The notes beneath the pieces were generated by a model, which made no database searches, had not been told where the DNA came from, and saw only the letters and a program-made list of their open reading frames with translations. A DNA stretch of 64,000 nucleotides from Nitrosomonas communis (lineage in GTDB: Bacteria; Pseudomonadota; Gammaproteobacteria; Burkholderiales; Nitrosomonadaceae): NCBI RefSeq assembly GCF_001007935.1, contig NZ_CP011451.1, positions 2,170,001-2,234,000 of the forward strand, in the 5' to 3' direction. Every line of letters starts with the position of its first letter. Position 1 is the stretch's first letter. Shown piece after piece: positions 10,229 through 19,100 of this stretch. A program made the position numbers and the translations under genes.

Positions 10229-10331
10229 ATTTCATTTCCAAATAAAACATGACACGAAGGCGAGCCGCCGACAGTATCAATCATACGGCAAGGTGCAGCC
10301 GGCAAAATCAGTTTTGATTTGGAAATGGAAT
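10229..10331 (-). repeat. Dispersed 102-bp MITE-like repeat, copy A
   Basis: This copy is reversed relative to the other five. The ends are related to ATTCCATTTCTAAATC / GATTTAGAAATGGAAT inverted repeats: TTCATTTCCAAAT on the left, GATTTGGAAATGGAAT on the right. The core carries the family signature GGCGAGCCGCCGACAGTATC and ATACGGCAAGGTG. It sits between nadC and the DUF2934 gene. The rest of the 10107-10694 gap is AT-rich, and I see no gene in it. Confidence 0.82.
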
Positions 10332-10694
10332 CAGATGTTTTCAATCCAGCAAAGAAAGATCACAACGATGGAGCCAATCACTTGGTAATTTTTTAAAGCA
10401 GTTTCTCTTCTTTTTTGGCTGAAATGGAAAAAAAAGAATATTTCAGTACATCTGGAATAACTTTTAATAGATTGGGCTGGTCATAATTTTTATTGGAAAT
10501 TACAGATTTATCAAAAGCTTATTCGTCCATTATAGCCTTTATGACCTGGAATATAAGGGTTATCCCTTACGTGTTTGCACGTATTTAATTCTCTTCTATT
10601 TTTCGATCAAATATTACTTCTAGTGTAGTGATGTATTACTACGATCATCTTGTTAATTATTTGTAATTGTTTTTGCTTAAACGAAGGAGACAAC

Positions 10695-10904
10695 ATGAGA
10701 CCAGCTAAGCCATTTGACCAGGATGTCAGGAAAAATAAAGCAGTGATAGGCAGTAGCGCGAGAAGCGGTAGCGCTAGAGCCAAATATAGAGACGAAGATC
10801 CTTTTTCCCGTTCTGCTGGTTCAGCTTATCACAAAGCGCAAGTGAGGGGACTCCACCCAAAACATAAATTACATGATTGGTATGCGGTAGAAGAGGAAAA
10901 TTAG
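10695..10904 (+). CDS. Small DUF2934-like protein
   Basis: 69 residues from the ATG at 10695, preceded by GAAGGAGACAAC, a strong ribosome-binding site. The in-frame start at 10650 lacks one and adds an unlikely extension. The C-terminal third (SAYHKAQVRGLHPKHKLHDW, then YAVEEEN) matches the AY-x-A-RG-x-H-x-DW pattern of DUF2934, a short domain of unknown function common in soil and nitrifying proteobacteria. The N-terminal half is basic, serine/glycine-rich and probably disordered. A decayed copy of the same C-terminal motif lies just downstream at 11149-11230, which points to local duplication. A small hairpin CCGTA-TTTAC-TACGG at 10924-10938 could help end the transcript. No function is known. 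Confidence 0.72.
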   Translation: MRPAKPFDQDVRKNKAVIGSSARSGSARAKYRDEDPFSRSAGSAYHKAQVRGLHPKHKLHDWYAVEEEN

Positions 10905-11148
10905 CGAGTATTCAGCAGCTTAAGCCGTATTTACTACGGCAATCGTTTGCTTGAATCCCGGATGCGTCCTGGCAAAACGAGAGGAGCGCGAAATGGATCC
11001 CTAGTCTTTAGCAAAAATAATTTTTGATGGCTTATTGCTGAAGTGACAGTATGCCTATTTATTATGAATTCTACTCCGATAAAAAAATGAGCCTATTTTT
11101 ACTGTAAGTCGTGTCCATAAAAAAAATAGATGATTTTTTTCTGTATCG

Positions 11149-11236
11149 CTGTTTCGGCGCATTACAAAGCTCGAGAAAGAGAACTTCATCCAAGGCATAA
11201 ACAGGATTATTGGTTAACTTGCAGAAGAGGAAAAAT
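11149..11236 (+). pseudogene. Decayed duplicate of the DUF2934 motif
   Basis: This stretch reads, in one frame, as AHYKARERELHPRHKQDYW followed by a short tail. It aligns at DNA level with the end of the upstream small gene (10822-10904), including the shared GCAGAAGAGGAAAAT/GTAGAAGAGGAAAAT tail. It has no start or ribosome-binding site of its own, and the frame runs into the cytochrome gene. It is best read as the 3' relic of a tandem duplication. Its AGAGGA now serves as the ribosome-binding region of the cytochrome. Confidence 0.6.
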
Positions 11237-11240
11237 AATA

Positions 11241-12488
11241 ATGAAAATCACCCCAGCTTCAATGACATTTACCCTATTCATGACCTGCGTTATCTTTGGA
11301 TTTTCTCCGGCTAGTTGGGCGGATAAGGCGGATAGAGAAAAAACGAACGTCTCTGACAGTACAGAACAAAAGCAGAGCGAAGGACAAGAGATTTTTCGTT
11401 TTGATACCTTTGGCAATGAGCAATTATGGACCGACGTGTTACGGCTGCACGAGGCTATTGCGACAGTCGACCCTGCCACTGCGTTAGCGGTCGGCCTCAA
11501 GGTGGATGTCGATGCCTTACCGAAAGAGCTTGTCGCTGCGCTTCAGGCTGGTCAAGTTGATCTCAAAAAGCCAGAGGTGACAGTTGAGCTGTTACGCCTG
11601 AATGCAGTCGTCGGGGTAAAAGGCAGCGTCGATGAACTGGGCCGTCTCGCTACCATTGGCGTGACCTGTGCGCTGTGCCATTCATCCGTCGATGACTCGC
11701 TCGCGCCGGGCATCGGCAAGCGGCTCGATGGGTGGGCTAACATTGACTTGAATGTCGGCGCGATCATCGCGCTGTCGCCGGTACTGGACGATGCGACTAA
11801 AGCGGAATTCAATACCTGGGGGCCGGGTAAATACGATCCGGTCCGCCATTATTTTGATGGTGCCAACATCATTCCGCTCAATAGCCCCTCGCAGCCGGTC
11901 GTCATTCCCTCGATCTACGGATTGAAGGGCGTCGGTTTTGAGACGTACACTGCAGATGGGCCTATCTCCTATTGGAACAGCTATGTAGGCATAGGGCAAA
12001 TGGGAGGTAAAGGAACCTTCACCGATCCACGCACCGGCCTCACGATTGAGCAGACTCCGGATCTGGTTACACCGAAGCTTCCTGCCCTGTACGAGTATCA
12101 ATTGATTCTGAAGACGCCAAAGGCTGAAGCAGGGAGCTTTGACCGAGCTGCGGCTCAGCGAGGCAAGCATCTGTTCCGCAACAAAGCTACCTGCGATACC
12201 TGCCATCAGCCCCCGCACTTCACTGACGTGGTACGTAGTCCAAATCAGCAAGAACCATTCCTGCATGACCCAGCCGAAGTGGGGGCAGACCCAACCTACG
12301 CTAATAAATCAGCCACAAAGAAATACCGAACCACGCCATTGCGAGGGCTGCAAAAGCATCCGCCTTATTTTCATGATGGCAGCGCAGCAGACCTGCTTGC
12401 GGTGGTCAATCATTATGACAAGCACTTCGGGCTGAGTTTGACGGAGGAAGAGAAGGCAGATCTGGTTGAATATCTTAAGTCCATCTGA
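11241..12488 (+). CDS. Periplasmic di-haem cytochrome c
   Basis: The start chosen is the ATG at 11241. It opens a clean signal peptide, MKITPASMTFTLFMTCVIF..., with likely cleavage after ASWA at residue 27. The longer frame from 11130 only reads through a DUF2934 relic. The mature protein has two CxxCH haem sites, CALCH (143-147) and CDTCH (318-322), in a 415-residue chain. The C-terminal part, with TTPLRGLQKHPPYFHDGSA and DLLAVVNHYDKHF, resembles the second-haem domain of the MauG/cytochrome c peroxidase superfamily, but the whole is not a standard CcpA. The likely role is periplasmic electron transfer or a redox enzyme. The substrate is unknown. The gene appears monocistronic and is followed by an IS5-family remnant. 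Confidence 0.85.
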   Translation: MKITPASMTFTLFMTCVIFGFSPASWADKADREKTNVSDSTEQKQSEGQEIFRFDTFGNEQLWTDVLRLHEAIATVDPATALAVGLKVDVDALPKELVAALQAGQVDLKKPEVTVELLRLNAVVGVKGSVDELGRLATIGVTCALCHSSVDDSLAPGIGKRLDGWANIDLNVGAIIALSPVLDDATKAEFNTWGPGKYDPVRHYFDGANIIPLNSPSQPVVIPSIYGLKGVGFETYTADGPISYWNSYVGIGQMGGKGTFTDPRTGLTIEQTPDLVTPKLPALYEYQLILKTPKAEAGSFDRAAAQRGKHLFRNKATCDTCHQPPHFTDVVRSPNQQEPFLHDPAEVGADPTYANKSATKKYRTTPLRGLQKHPPYFHDGSAADLLAVVNHYDKHFGLSLTEEEKADLVEYLKSI

Positions 12489-12565
12489 TAGTGCATCTGG
12501 TTAGAGTCGTGATTTTTGAATGCTGATCGGTTCACTATAAGCTGCCGTCATCGCTAGGAAGGCTA

Positions 12566-12832
12566 GGATCAGTTGACGTTTTAAGATAAGTATTTCATAA
12601 ATAGAAACAAACTCGTAATATTGGGGTACCATACCACCAGCAAAACGAGTTTGCGATGCCCCGAATGGTGCTCAATGATGAGTACTGGTCGAAGCTGGAG
12701 AAGATTCTGCTTCAAGAATCAATTGATAATAAGCGCAATCTGCGCATGACGGTAAAAGGCATACCTGTAACTGTATCGAATGCGGGTTGGCTGCCCTGGT
12801 GCGACCTACTCCAGGCGTTCGGCTGCTGGATC
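12566..12832 (+). mobile_element. IS5-family element remnant (left end and N-terminal transposase)
   Basis: It begins with GGATCAGTTGACGTTTT, a decayed version of the intact end GGGTCTGTTGACGTTTT of the element at 13405-15147. It then runs about 265 bp in parallel with the transposase start of that element (MPRMVLNDEYWSKLEKILLQ from 12656). Relative to the better copy it carries a 7-bp insertion near 12768 and further changes that destroy the frame, and it stops abruptly in the GCWxY region. It lies in the opposite orientation to the copy at 14880-15147, so the two flank the PAS fragment as imperfect inverted repeats. Confidence 0.82.
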
Positions 12833-12916
12833 TTATAATTTTATATTGTTTATTTTTCTGATTTTGATTGATGCACGATATTTTTAAAAAAACAATGGGA
12901 ACCACATCACTATGTA

Positions 12917-13390
12917 ATGAATGGATTTGTAAAAATGATTACACATTACCCTTTTCCTGATGACGTACTAGAATTTCAAGAATTAATAGATTTATTGCCT
13001 TTAGCTATTTTTATAAAAGATGCCGAGAGTAAAATATTGGCAATGAACAAAGCTTGTGAATTGCAGTGGGGTATAAATTTTAAAAATGTACAAGGAACAG
13101 ACGGCTGCCAATTCTTTCCACCAGAGCAAATGAAGCAATTTCTAGGGAGAGATAAACAAGTATTTAGAAATTTTCATCAAATTGAGTTTGAAGGAATAAT
13201 TTGCAATTATTCTCTTGGACAAAATCGGTTTGTTCGCACCTCTAAGAAACCTTTGTATAACAAATGGGGGAAACCGGTATGTTTGATTGGCATATCCATG
13301 GACATCACTGAACGCAGAGAGGCGGAGCAAAGTATTATGGAGATGACAACATTGTCTATGAAACTACTGCATACTATTGCACGACTGTAG
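12917..13390 (+). CDS. PAS-domain protein, probably a truncated sensor
   Basis: 157 residues. Residues about 15-135 form a PAS fold with a PAC-like end: FQELIDLLPLAIFIKDAES, then CLIGISMDITERREAEQ. That ending normally leads by a helical linker into a histidine kinase, GGDEF or further PAS module. Here the frame stops 18 residues later (LHTIARL), 14 bp before the end of an IS5-family element. The upstream side abuts another IS5 remnant. The piece therefore looks like a signalling-gene fragment stranded between insertion sequences, and there is no output domain. Whether it is still expressed is unknown. No Shine-Dalgarno sequence is evident, and the internal ATG at 12935 is an alternative start. 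Confidence 0.6.
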   Translation: MNGFVKMITHYPFPDDVLEFQELIDLLPLAIFIKDAESKILAMNKACELQWGINFKNVQGTDGCQFFPPEQMKQFLGRDKQVFRNFHQIEFEGIICNYSLGQNRFVRTSKKPLYNKWGKPVCLIGISMDITERREAEQSIMEMTTLSMKLLHTIARL

Positions 13391-13904
13391 CTGGAATCTT
13401 GCTAGGGTCTGCTGACATTTCACATAGGTAGCCACAGATATCCACACGCTATGGCTACCATACTCTCGTAATTTCGCTTCAGTTTGTCGTATCGCGTTGC
13501 TATTGCCCGATACTGTTTTAGCCTGGCAAAAGCATTCTCCACCAAATGCCGGTATTTATATAAACCCCAATCCATATCTGCATTACCCTTCAACGAGTTG
13601 CGCTTTCTCGGTATCACAGCCTGAGCTCCCTTCTTCGTTATCTGTTCCCGTAACCATTCGCTGTCATAGCCCTTGTCCGCAACTATTGTTTTTGCGTCAG
13701 GCAACCTGGCAATCAAATCAGGTGCGGCAGAGCAGTCATTGACTTCTCCACCGGTGATTTTAAACTCAACTGGCAAACCATAACCATCGACCGCTAAATG
13801 GATCTTTGTGGTATTGCCTGCACGGCTTTCGGCCTTCAGCCTGCGATTCTTGATTCGCTGCTCCCGCACTATGGCTTTGCGCTTTAATATAGCTGCCATC
13901 CATA

Positions 13905-14788
13905 TAGCAGATCCCATATAAAATGATTTAAATTTCATAAGCGGCAAAGAGCTGCTCGATGGAACAACCTTCCTTTTTTCTGATGGCTTTGGCCTGAGCC
14001 CATTTGGGTTCAATGTCATTTAAGTCAGGGGAATAAGGCGGCAGGTATTCAAGTGTATGCCCGGCATTGGCAATGGCGGTTTGGATATCCTGCCGTTTAT
14101 GAAAGGTTGCGTTGTCCATGACAATCACGCAAGCGGGCAGAAGTTTAGGCAAAAGGTCCTGTGTTATCCACGCATAGAAAATGTCAGCGGTGATATTGGC
14201 GATGAACAGACTTATGGTCAGCAGCGTCTTTCCGATGAGAGCGCCAATCACATTGGTTCGACCTCGTGCATGCCAGTCTTTTACGCCATGGACGCGCTCA
14301 CCCACTGGCGCATAGCCATGCGTGCGTGGCATGTCGTGCGCAAAGCCGCTTTCATCAAGGTAGACGATAACGCGGCCTGCTCGCTCATAGTCTTCAATTT
14401 TTTGCTGGAAGATACGCCGCTCTTTTTCGCTGGCTTTGGGGTGACACAGGCTTTTTTTTATAAGTCACGCCCAGACGCTTTAAAGCATGGTTAATGCCTT
14501 GCTTGCTGACACCCAACCGTTTGGCGCGCTCGTACTGATACGCGTCCGGATAATTCTTGATGTCCTGCGCCAACATTTCCATGTTGATCTTGGTGGCAGG
14601 TTTGTTGCGGGTGGTCTTGGGATCGGGAGTTTTGATCCAACGCATCACGCTGGCGACCCCTACACCAAAACGCTTGGCCACTTGCGCGATTGAGAGGTTC
14701 TCCTTCTCACGAACGGATAATACTTTACGGCGAAATAATATCGGATAGGTCATCTGTAAATTATAATCAATTTATAGGGGACATGCTA
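13905..14788 (-). mobile_element. IS630-family insertion sequence inside the IS5 transposase
   Basis: 884 bp flanked by TA on both sides (13903-13904 and 14789-14790), the target duplication typical of IS630/Tc1-mariner elements. The terminal inverted repeats are about 26 bp: TAGCAGATCCCATATAAAATG on one side and TAGCATGTCCCCTATAAATTG (read inward on the other strand) on the other. The element landed on a TA within a TTTATGG of the older IS5-family transposase, so the insertion order is clear. Confidence 0.88.
13928..14753 (-). CDS. IS630-family transposase in two frames joined at an A8 run
   Basis: The first frame (14753 down to 14394) gives the helix-turn-helix DNA-binding part: MTYPILFRRKVLSVREKEN, then IAQVAKRFGVGVASVMRW. 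The second frame gives the DDE catalytic part: VYLDESGFAHDMPRTHGY, then CVIVMDNATFHK and DLNDIEPKWAQAK, so all three acidic residues are present. The frames meet at a run of eight A (minus strand, 14459-14452). Skipping one base there (TAT AAA AAA AGC CTG TGT) yields one continuous protein of 274 residues. Either one A was gained, inactivating the gene, or the A8 run allows RNA-polymerase slippage or ribosomal frameshifting. Some IS630 members use such sites. Apart from this the transposase looks intact. Confidence 0.8.
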
Positions 14789-15398
14789 TAAATCTCCATT
14801 CCCAATCCGGATCAATAGCCAATGCTTTGAAAATATTGATCCATTTCCTGCTCAATGATCATGCATTGCATTTTTTATAGATGTAATTCCAGCAGCCGAA
14901 CGCCTGAGGCAGGTCGCGCCACGGACAGCCAACCCGCATTCGATACAGTATGCCTTCTACTATCATGCGCAGATTGCGCTTATTATAAATTGATTCTTGA
15001 AGCAGAATCTTCTCCAGCTTCGACCAGTACTCATCATTGAGCATCATTCGGGGCATCGCAAACTCGTTTTGTTGGTGGTATGGGGACCCCAATATTACGA
15101 GTTTGTTTCTATCTATGAAATACTTATCTTAAAACGTCAACAGACCCTAAGCTAACTTCACATTTCTGTGCAATTTCCGGCTGGATGCCACCAATTTTTT
15201 TGCCTGGTCAATCTTCACTCGAAAAAAAACAGAAATGCCTCTAGCCTCGGGATTCTTATTGCTATTTTACGCAAAAAAGGTGTTCCTTTGATCATTCAAA
15301 ATATCGGTTCTGGCTAAACAGTCAGCGCTACGTCTATTTCATTTAAATTCTTGAGACTAAATTTCACGCCTCGTGGAGTATTAAAAATTAATATAAAA

Positions 15399-15454
15399 AC
15401 GATCGTCCTGAAAGAAAGGAAGCGATACCTTGTGGTATGCCGCAGGATAGTCGT
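15399..15454. other. Intergenic hairpin element (structured RNA or terminator candidate)
   Basis: ACGATCGTCCTG (15399-15410) can pair with CAGGATAGTCGT (15443-15454): 12 positions with one mismatch and two G-U pairs. An inner hairpin ATACC-TTGT-GGTAT lies at 15425-15438, and a TTTTAAGATTTTT tail follows. It lies in the 688-bp gap between the IS5-family element and the small gene before the RTX protein. The rest of that gap is AT-rich with no gene I can support. It may be a small RNA, a terminator or an old repeat. Confidence 0.35.
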
Positions 15455-15835
15455 TTTAAGATTTTTGCTATCTAACTCAATTTTTACTGAATTGAATTAA
15501 ATAACACATAGTCATAAATATTATCTAAAGTAAATAATCTTTGTGGCGTTAATAATTTCGACAAATTGAAATAAAAAAAGATTGCATTATTTTTTGCTGC
15601 TTGTGGGATAGTCGGTTTGAATTGGTTTCTTACCGTCTATACGCTGTAATCCGAATTTTTTTATGAATAAAATGACTGAGATACAAGCGCATCTGTACAA
15701 ATTGTTTAGTACCTAGCAATAGAAGAGCCGATTAAAAGTGAAGCAAGAAAAATTGTTAATGCAAAGGATATGAAGCTTTGCTCCTAATCCTAATACTTAT
15801 TTGTGATGATGGTTTATAGCAGTGGAGATCGTGAA

Positions 15836-16186
15836 ATGGCATTTGTGAATGAAAGAAAAGAAGATGGCACATGGCAGACCATAGATCGGGAGAAAAATCT
15901 CGTTCTGCAAGAAGTGAGAGGTGGCAGGCCACAGGAGCCGATAGAATTTAATCTTAATATTGCCGGAGAGAATATTTATTTTAATGCCTTTCGGAGAATG
16001 AAGCAGTTAGAAACCAAGAAATACGTGGTCGAGTGGCGTATTGTACAAATATTTTCCTCGCCCCTTCTGAAGCTAGACAGATCTCAATTGCATGCATTGA
16101 TTGAAGAAGCTCTGGATGCTTATGGTTCCACATTTTCCAGAAAATATGTCGAAAGCTTGACAGTTATTTTTTCCCCTAATCTATAG
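15836..16186 (+). CDS. Small protein encoded just upstream of the RTX gene
   Basis: 116 residues from the ATG at 15836, which has GGAG eight bases upstream. The in-frame ATG at 15803 has no such signal. The protein is mixed alpha/beta, soluble, and has no signal peptide or membrane segment. It starts MAFVNERKEDGTWQTIDREK and ends in a helix (RSQLHALIEEALDAYG) plus FSRKYVESLTVIFSPNL. I do not recognise a family. It is too short for, and lacks the histidine motif of, HlyC-type acyltransferases. The stop is 12 bp before the RTX start codon, with the RTX ribosome-binding site (TAGGAGC) between, so the two genes are almost certainly co-transcribed. A chaperone, immunity or processing role for the RTX protein is conceivable but is inference only. 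Confidence 0.72.
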   Translation: MAFVNERKEDGTWQTIDREKNLVLQEVRGGRPQEPIEFNLNIAGENIYFNAFRRMKQLETKKYVVEWRIVQIFSSPLLKLDRSQLHALIEEALDAYGSTFSRKYVESLTVIFSPNL

Positions 16187-16198
16187 GAGCTTCGGAAG

Positions 16199-19100
16199 AT
16201 GGATGAGCAATCCGCAATTAATGAAATTATTGCCAGAAATAATGCTAATAATCCAATGTCTGTTAACGAACTCCGAGCACTGGCAAATACCGTAGATGTC
16301 AGTACAGGAAATTCAACTATATTGTTGTATAGCGGGGGTGTAGGAGAAATTATAGATCCAGTTATTGGTTACAGAGAATTTAAAGCCTCAGATTTTGCAG
16401 AATCTCTTTCAAATGCTATTTCTGTAAGGACAATTACAGATACACAGGTAGGAATATTCTTAAAAAATGTGGATTTTAGGCAAGCATTAGAAGATGCCGC
16501 CAATCGCGAAGGGTTAAATTTTGATACTTTATACCTTGGAATCGATGCGAATGGTGCTCGCATCAACAACACTAGTTTTTGGGATGAGGCTTCAGCACGG
16601 CTTGTGAACAGCCATACAGGAGATTTCCGCTTGATTATGCCGCATGCACCTGACGGTAGTGTTGCTGTGGCAACGGAAATCCCGGCTTTGTTGAGTAAAA
16701 CTATCCAGCCCGGACAGAAAGTGAATGGTATTAATCTCCAGGATTGGCAAGACAGGTATCGGGTGGAGAAATTATTGAATGGTGAGAATGCTGCAAAGAC
16801 AGAGCTAGTCGATCTAATTCGCGCTACATCCAATGCAGATCTGGCAGGTATGAATGTGGGGCGTGATAGTTCAGGTAAGCTATATATTGATACGAATACT
16901 TATTTGGGAAGAGCACTTGGATTGCCAGCCAAGGAAATTCCTGCAGGTGTTGATGTTACCAGATTGGCATTATTAGAGGATATGCATTTGACAAATAGCG
17001 ATATGACTCTGTATGTCAAATATGGTGATTTACTCAACAAGGCAGGTTTGGTTGGAGATGTTCTAGGCACAGCTTTGGCTATCGCACAGGCGCAGCATGC
17101 CTATAATAGTGGAAATCCTAATGAGGCAGGTGCTATTTTAGCTGCACATGCTGGTAGTTTAGTAGGTGGTTTTGCTGCTGGAACGGCCTCTGCTGCGCTT
17201 GTAGCAGGTCTTCTGCTGGCGCCTGGTATCAATGTTGGTGTCGGAGCCGGCATGGTAATAACGGGAGTAGCTGGATTGGCTGGTGGCTACTTTGGCGGGC
17301 TGGCTGGGGAGAAGCTTTTCGAGGATTTGTATAGGGATGTGACAAGTATCGATATGGCGCTCTTTTTCCAGAATCTTGCAGAAGATTTTTCGTGGGCAAT
17401 CAATCGCCTCAGTACTTTTATTATGCAAGATCTAGGTGATCTTGCGGGTATATTAAACACCGTTAATAATTTCTTTCTCCAATTCAAAAACTGGGTACCG
17501 CCTCGGATAGATCCGTTGGTGCTTGATCTGGACAATGACGGTATCGAAACCATCGGTATCAATGGCTCGATTGTCTTTGATCATGATGGTGATGGTATTA
17601 AAACCGGTACAGGATGGGTGGGGAAAGATGATGGTTTTCTGGTACTGGATCGTAATGACAATGGCACCATTGATACAGGGGCAGAGCTGTTTGGAGTCGA
17701 TACCGTAAAATCTGACGGAAAACTAGCTATCAATGGTTTTGATGCATTATCGGATCTCGATTCCAATGCAGATGGATTATTTAACCAGAATGATGCGCAA
17801 TTCTCGCAGGTGCGGGTTTGGCAAGACCTGGACCAGAATGGTATTTCCACAGCCAATGAGTTGTTTTTATTATCACAACTGGGTGTGGTTAGTATTAATT
17901 TAAAAGCCACTGCCAAAAATGTCAATTTTGGTAACGGCAATGTGCAAACGGCCTCAGCGGCGCATTTGACTATAGATGGTGAGGGACAGACAGGTAACCT
18001 GGATCTTGCCAATAATCCGTTTTACCGGGAGTTTGTTAATAGCATTCCACTTACAGAGGAAGCATTCATTCTACCAAACGCAAAAGGATCTGGTCTGGTG
18101 CGTGATTTGCGAGAAGCAGCTAGCTTGTCTTCAGACTTAACCAATCTAGTCAAAAATTACGTTAGCCAGACTAGCTATGCTGGACAGAGAGCATTGCTGG
18201 ATGACTTGTTAATTGCCTGGGCTGAAACTTCCACTATGAAAACCAGTGTCGATCAGGCTGTAGACAAAGGTTATTACCTGTTTTATTTGATCCCAGGCCA
18301 ATCATGGCCAGATTATGATAAACATCTTAGTTATTGGGATTCAACGAATAGCAGTGTTGTAGATGCACTTAGCCTATCAATGCGCGAAGAATACCAAACG
18401 CTTCTGCAACAGCAGCAAGAAACAGTAGGAATTCTCAGTGTATTGGAGCGTTTTAATGCTTCACCTTTTGTAACGGTAGGTACAGACCGGGTAACTTTGG
18501 GTAATGGAGCACAGAACATGGTGAATCCGGCACCGATTAGTGATGGTACAAGTATAAGAAGAGTATTTGTATCTTTATCGGCTACGCAAACGGAGTTGAT
18601 GCAGCAAGGTTATGAGACATTGAAGGAATCCGTATATGGAAGTCTTGTCTTGCAGACGCGCCTTTCACCATACTTGAATGAGATTACCCTGAATGTGACT
18701 GAAACGGCAGGAGTTTCTGTGGATTTTTCTAGAGTGAACTCGTTGCTTAATAATCAAAAAGTGGTAGATCCTGTTTCTGCATTGGCAGACTTAATCGAAC
18801 TGAACAAATATGCGGGACATATATTATCCCAAAATGGCTGGAATGGCCTTGATTTGTTGCGAAACTGGATTGATGAAGGCGTCGGCGGTAAGCAAGCAGA
18901 TGTCATCCTGCAGGATTTGAATGTTAGTATTATCGAACGGGATACCTCTGCCGGTAGTAAAGATGACATCATTTTTAGCGAACCAAGCAATATAGTATTA
19001 AACGGCTATATCGGTAACGATATGCTAAATGGTGGTGCTGGGAATGACACTCTTGCTGGCAGTAGTGGTAATGATATTCTTCAAGGTGGTAGTGGTCGCG

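Larger units (their letters stand above)
13420..15056 (-). pseudogene. IS5-family transposase pseudogene, interrupted
   Basis: The N-terminal part from the ATG at 15056 reads MPRMMLNDEYWSKLEKILLQ... to GCWNYIYKKCNA and meets a TGA where relatives have a tryptophan (NAW/NTW). In-frame coding resumes as SLSRKWINIFKALAIDPDW up to the IS630 insertion at codon WRF-MDGSY. On the far side, MDGSYIKA continues, then a one-base insertion near the GKSRAGNTT region shifts the frame. The C-terminal part (AGNTTKIHLAVDGYG ... ADKGYDSEWLREQ ... YRHLVENAFARLKQYRA) ends at 13420. Three lesions are visible: a nonsense codon, a frameshift and a large insertion. The DDE catalytic signature of the IS5 group (D in DGYG, D in ADKGYDS, E in VENAF) is still recognisable. 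Confidence 0.85.
13405..15147 (-). mobile_element. IS5-family insertion sequence, split by an IS630-family element
   Basis: The ends are GGGTCTGCTGACATTT at 13405 and the matching reverse complement, AAACGTCAACAGACCC, ending at 15147. Both are bordered by TA, consistent with a 2-bp duplication. Removing the inner IS630 element and one TA leaves 857 bp, a normal size for the IS5/IS427 group. The transposase (start 15056, stop 13420, minus strand) is described separately and is not functional. Confidence 0.85.

Noticed and set aside
10077..10388. Plus-strand open frame between nadC and the DUF2934 gene
   Set aside because: It runs through MITE copy A and overlaps the nadC start on the other strand, with no coding features.
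15836..16186. HlyC-type acyltransferase for the RTX protein
   Set aside because: The protein is too short (116 against about 170 residues) and lacks the recognisable catalytic histidine region of that family.
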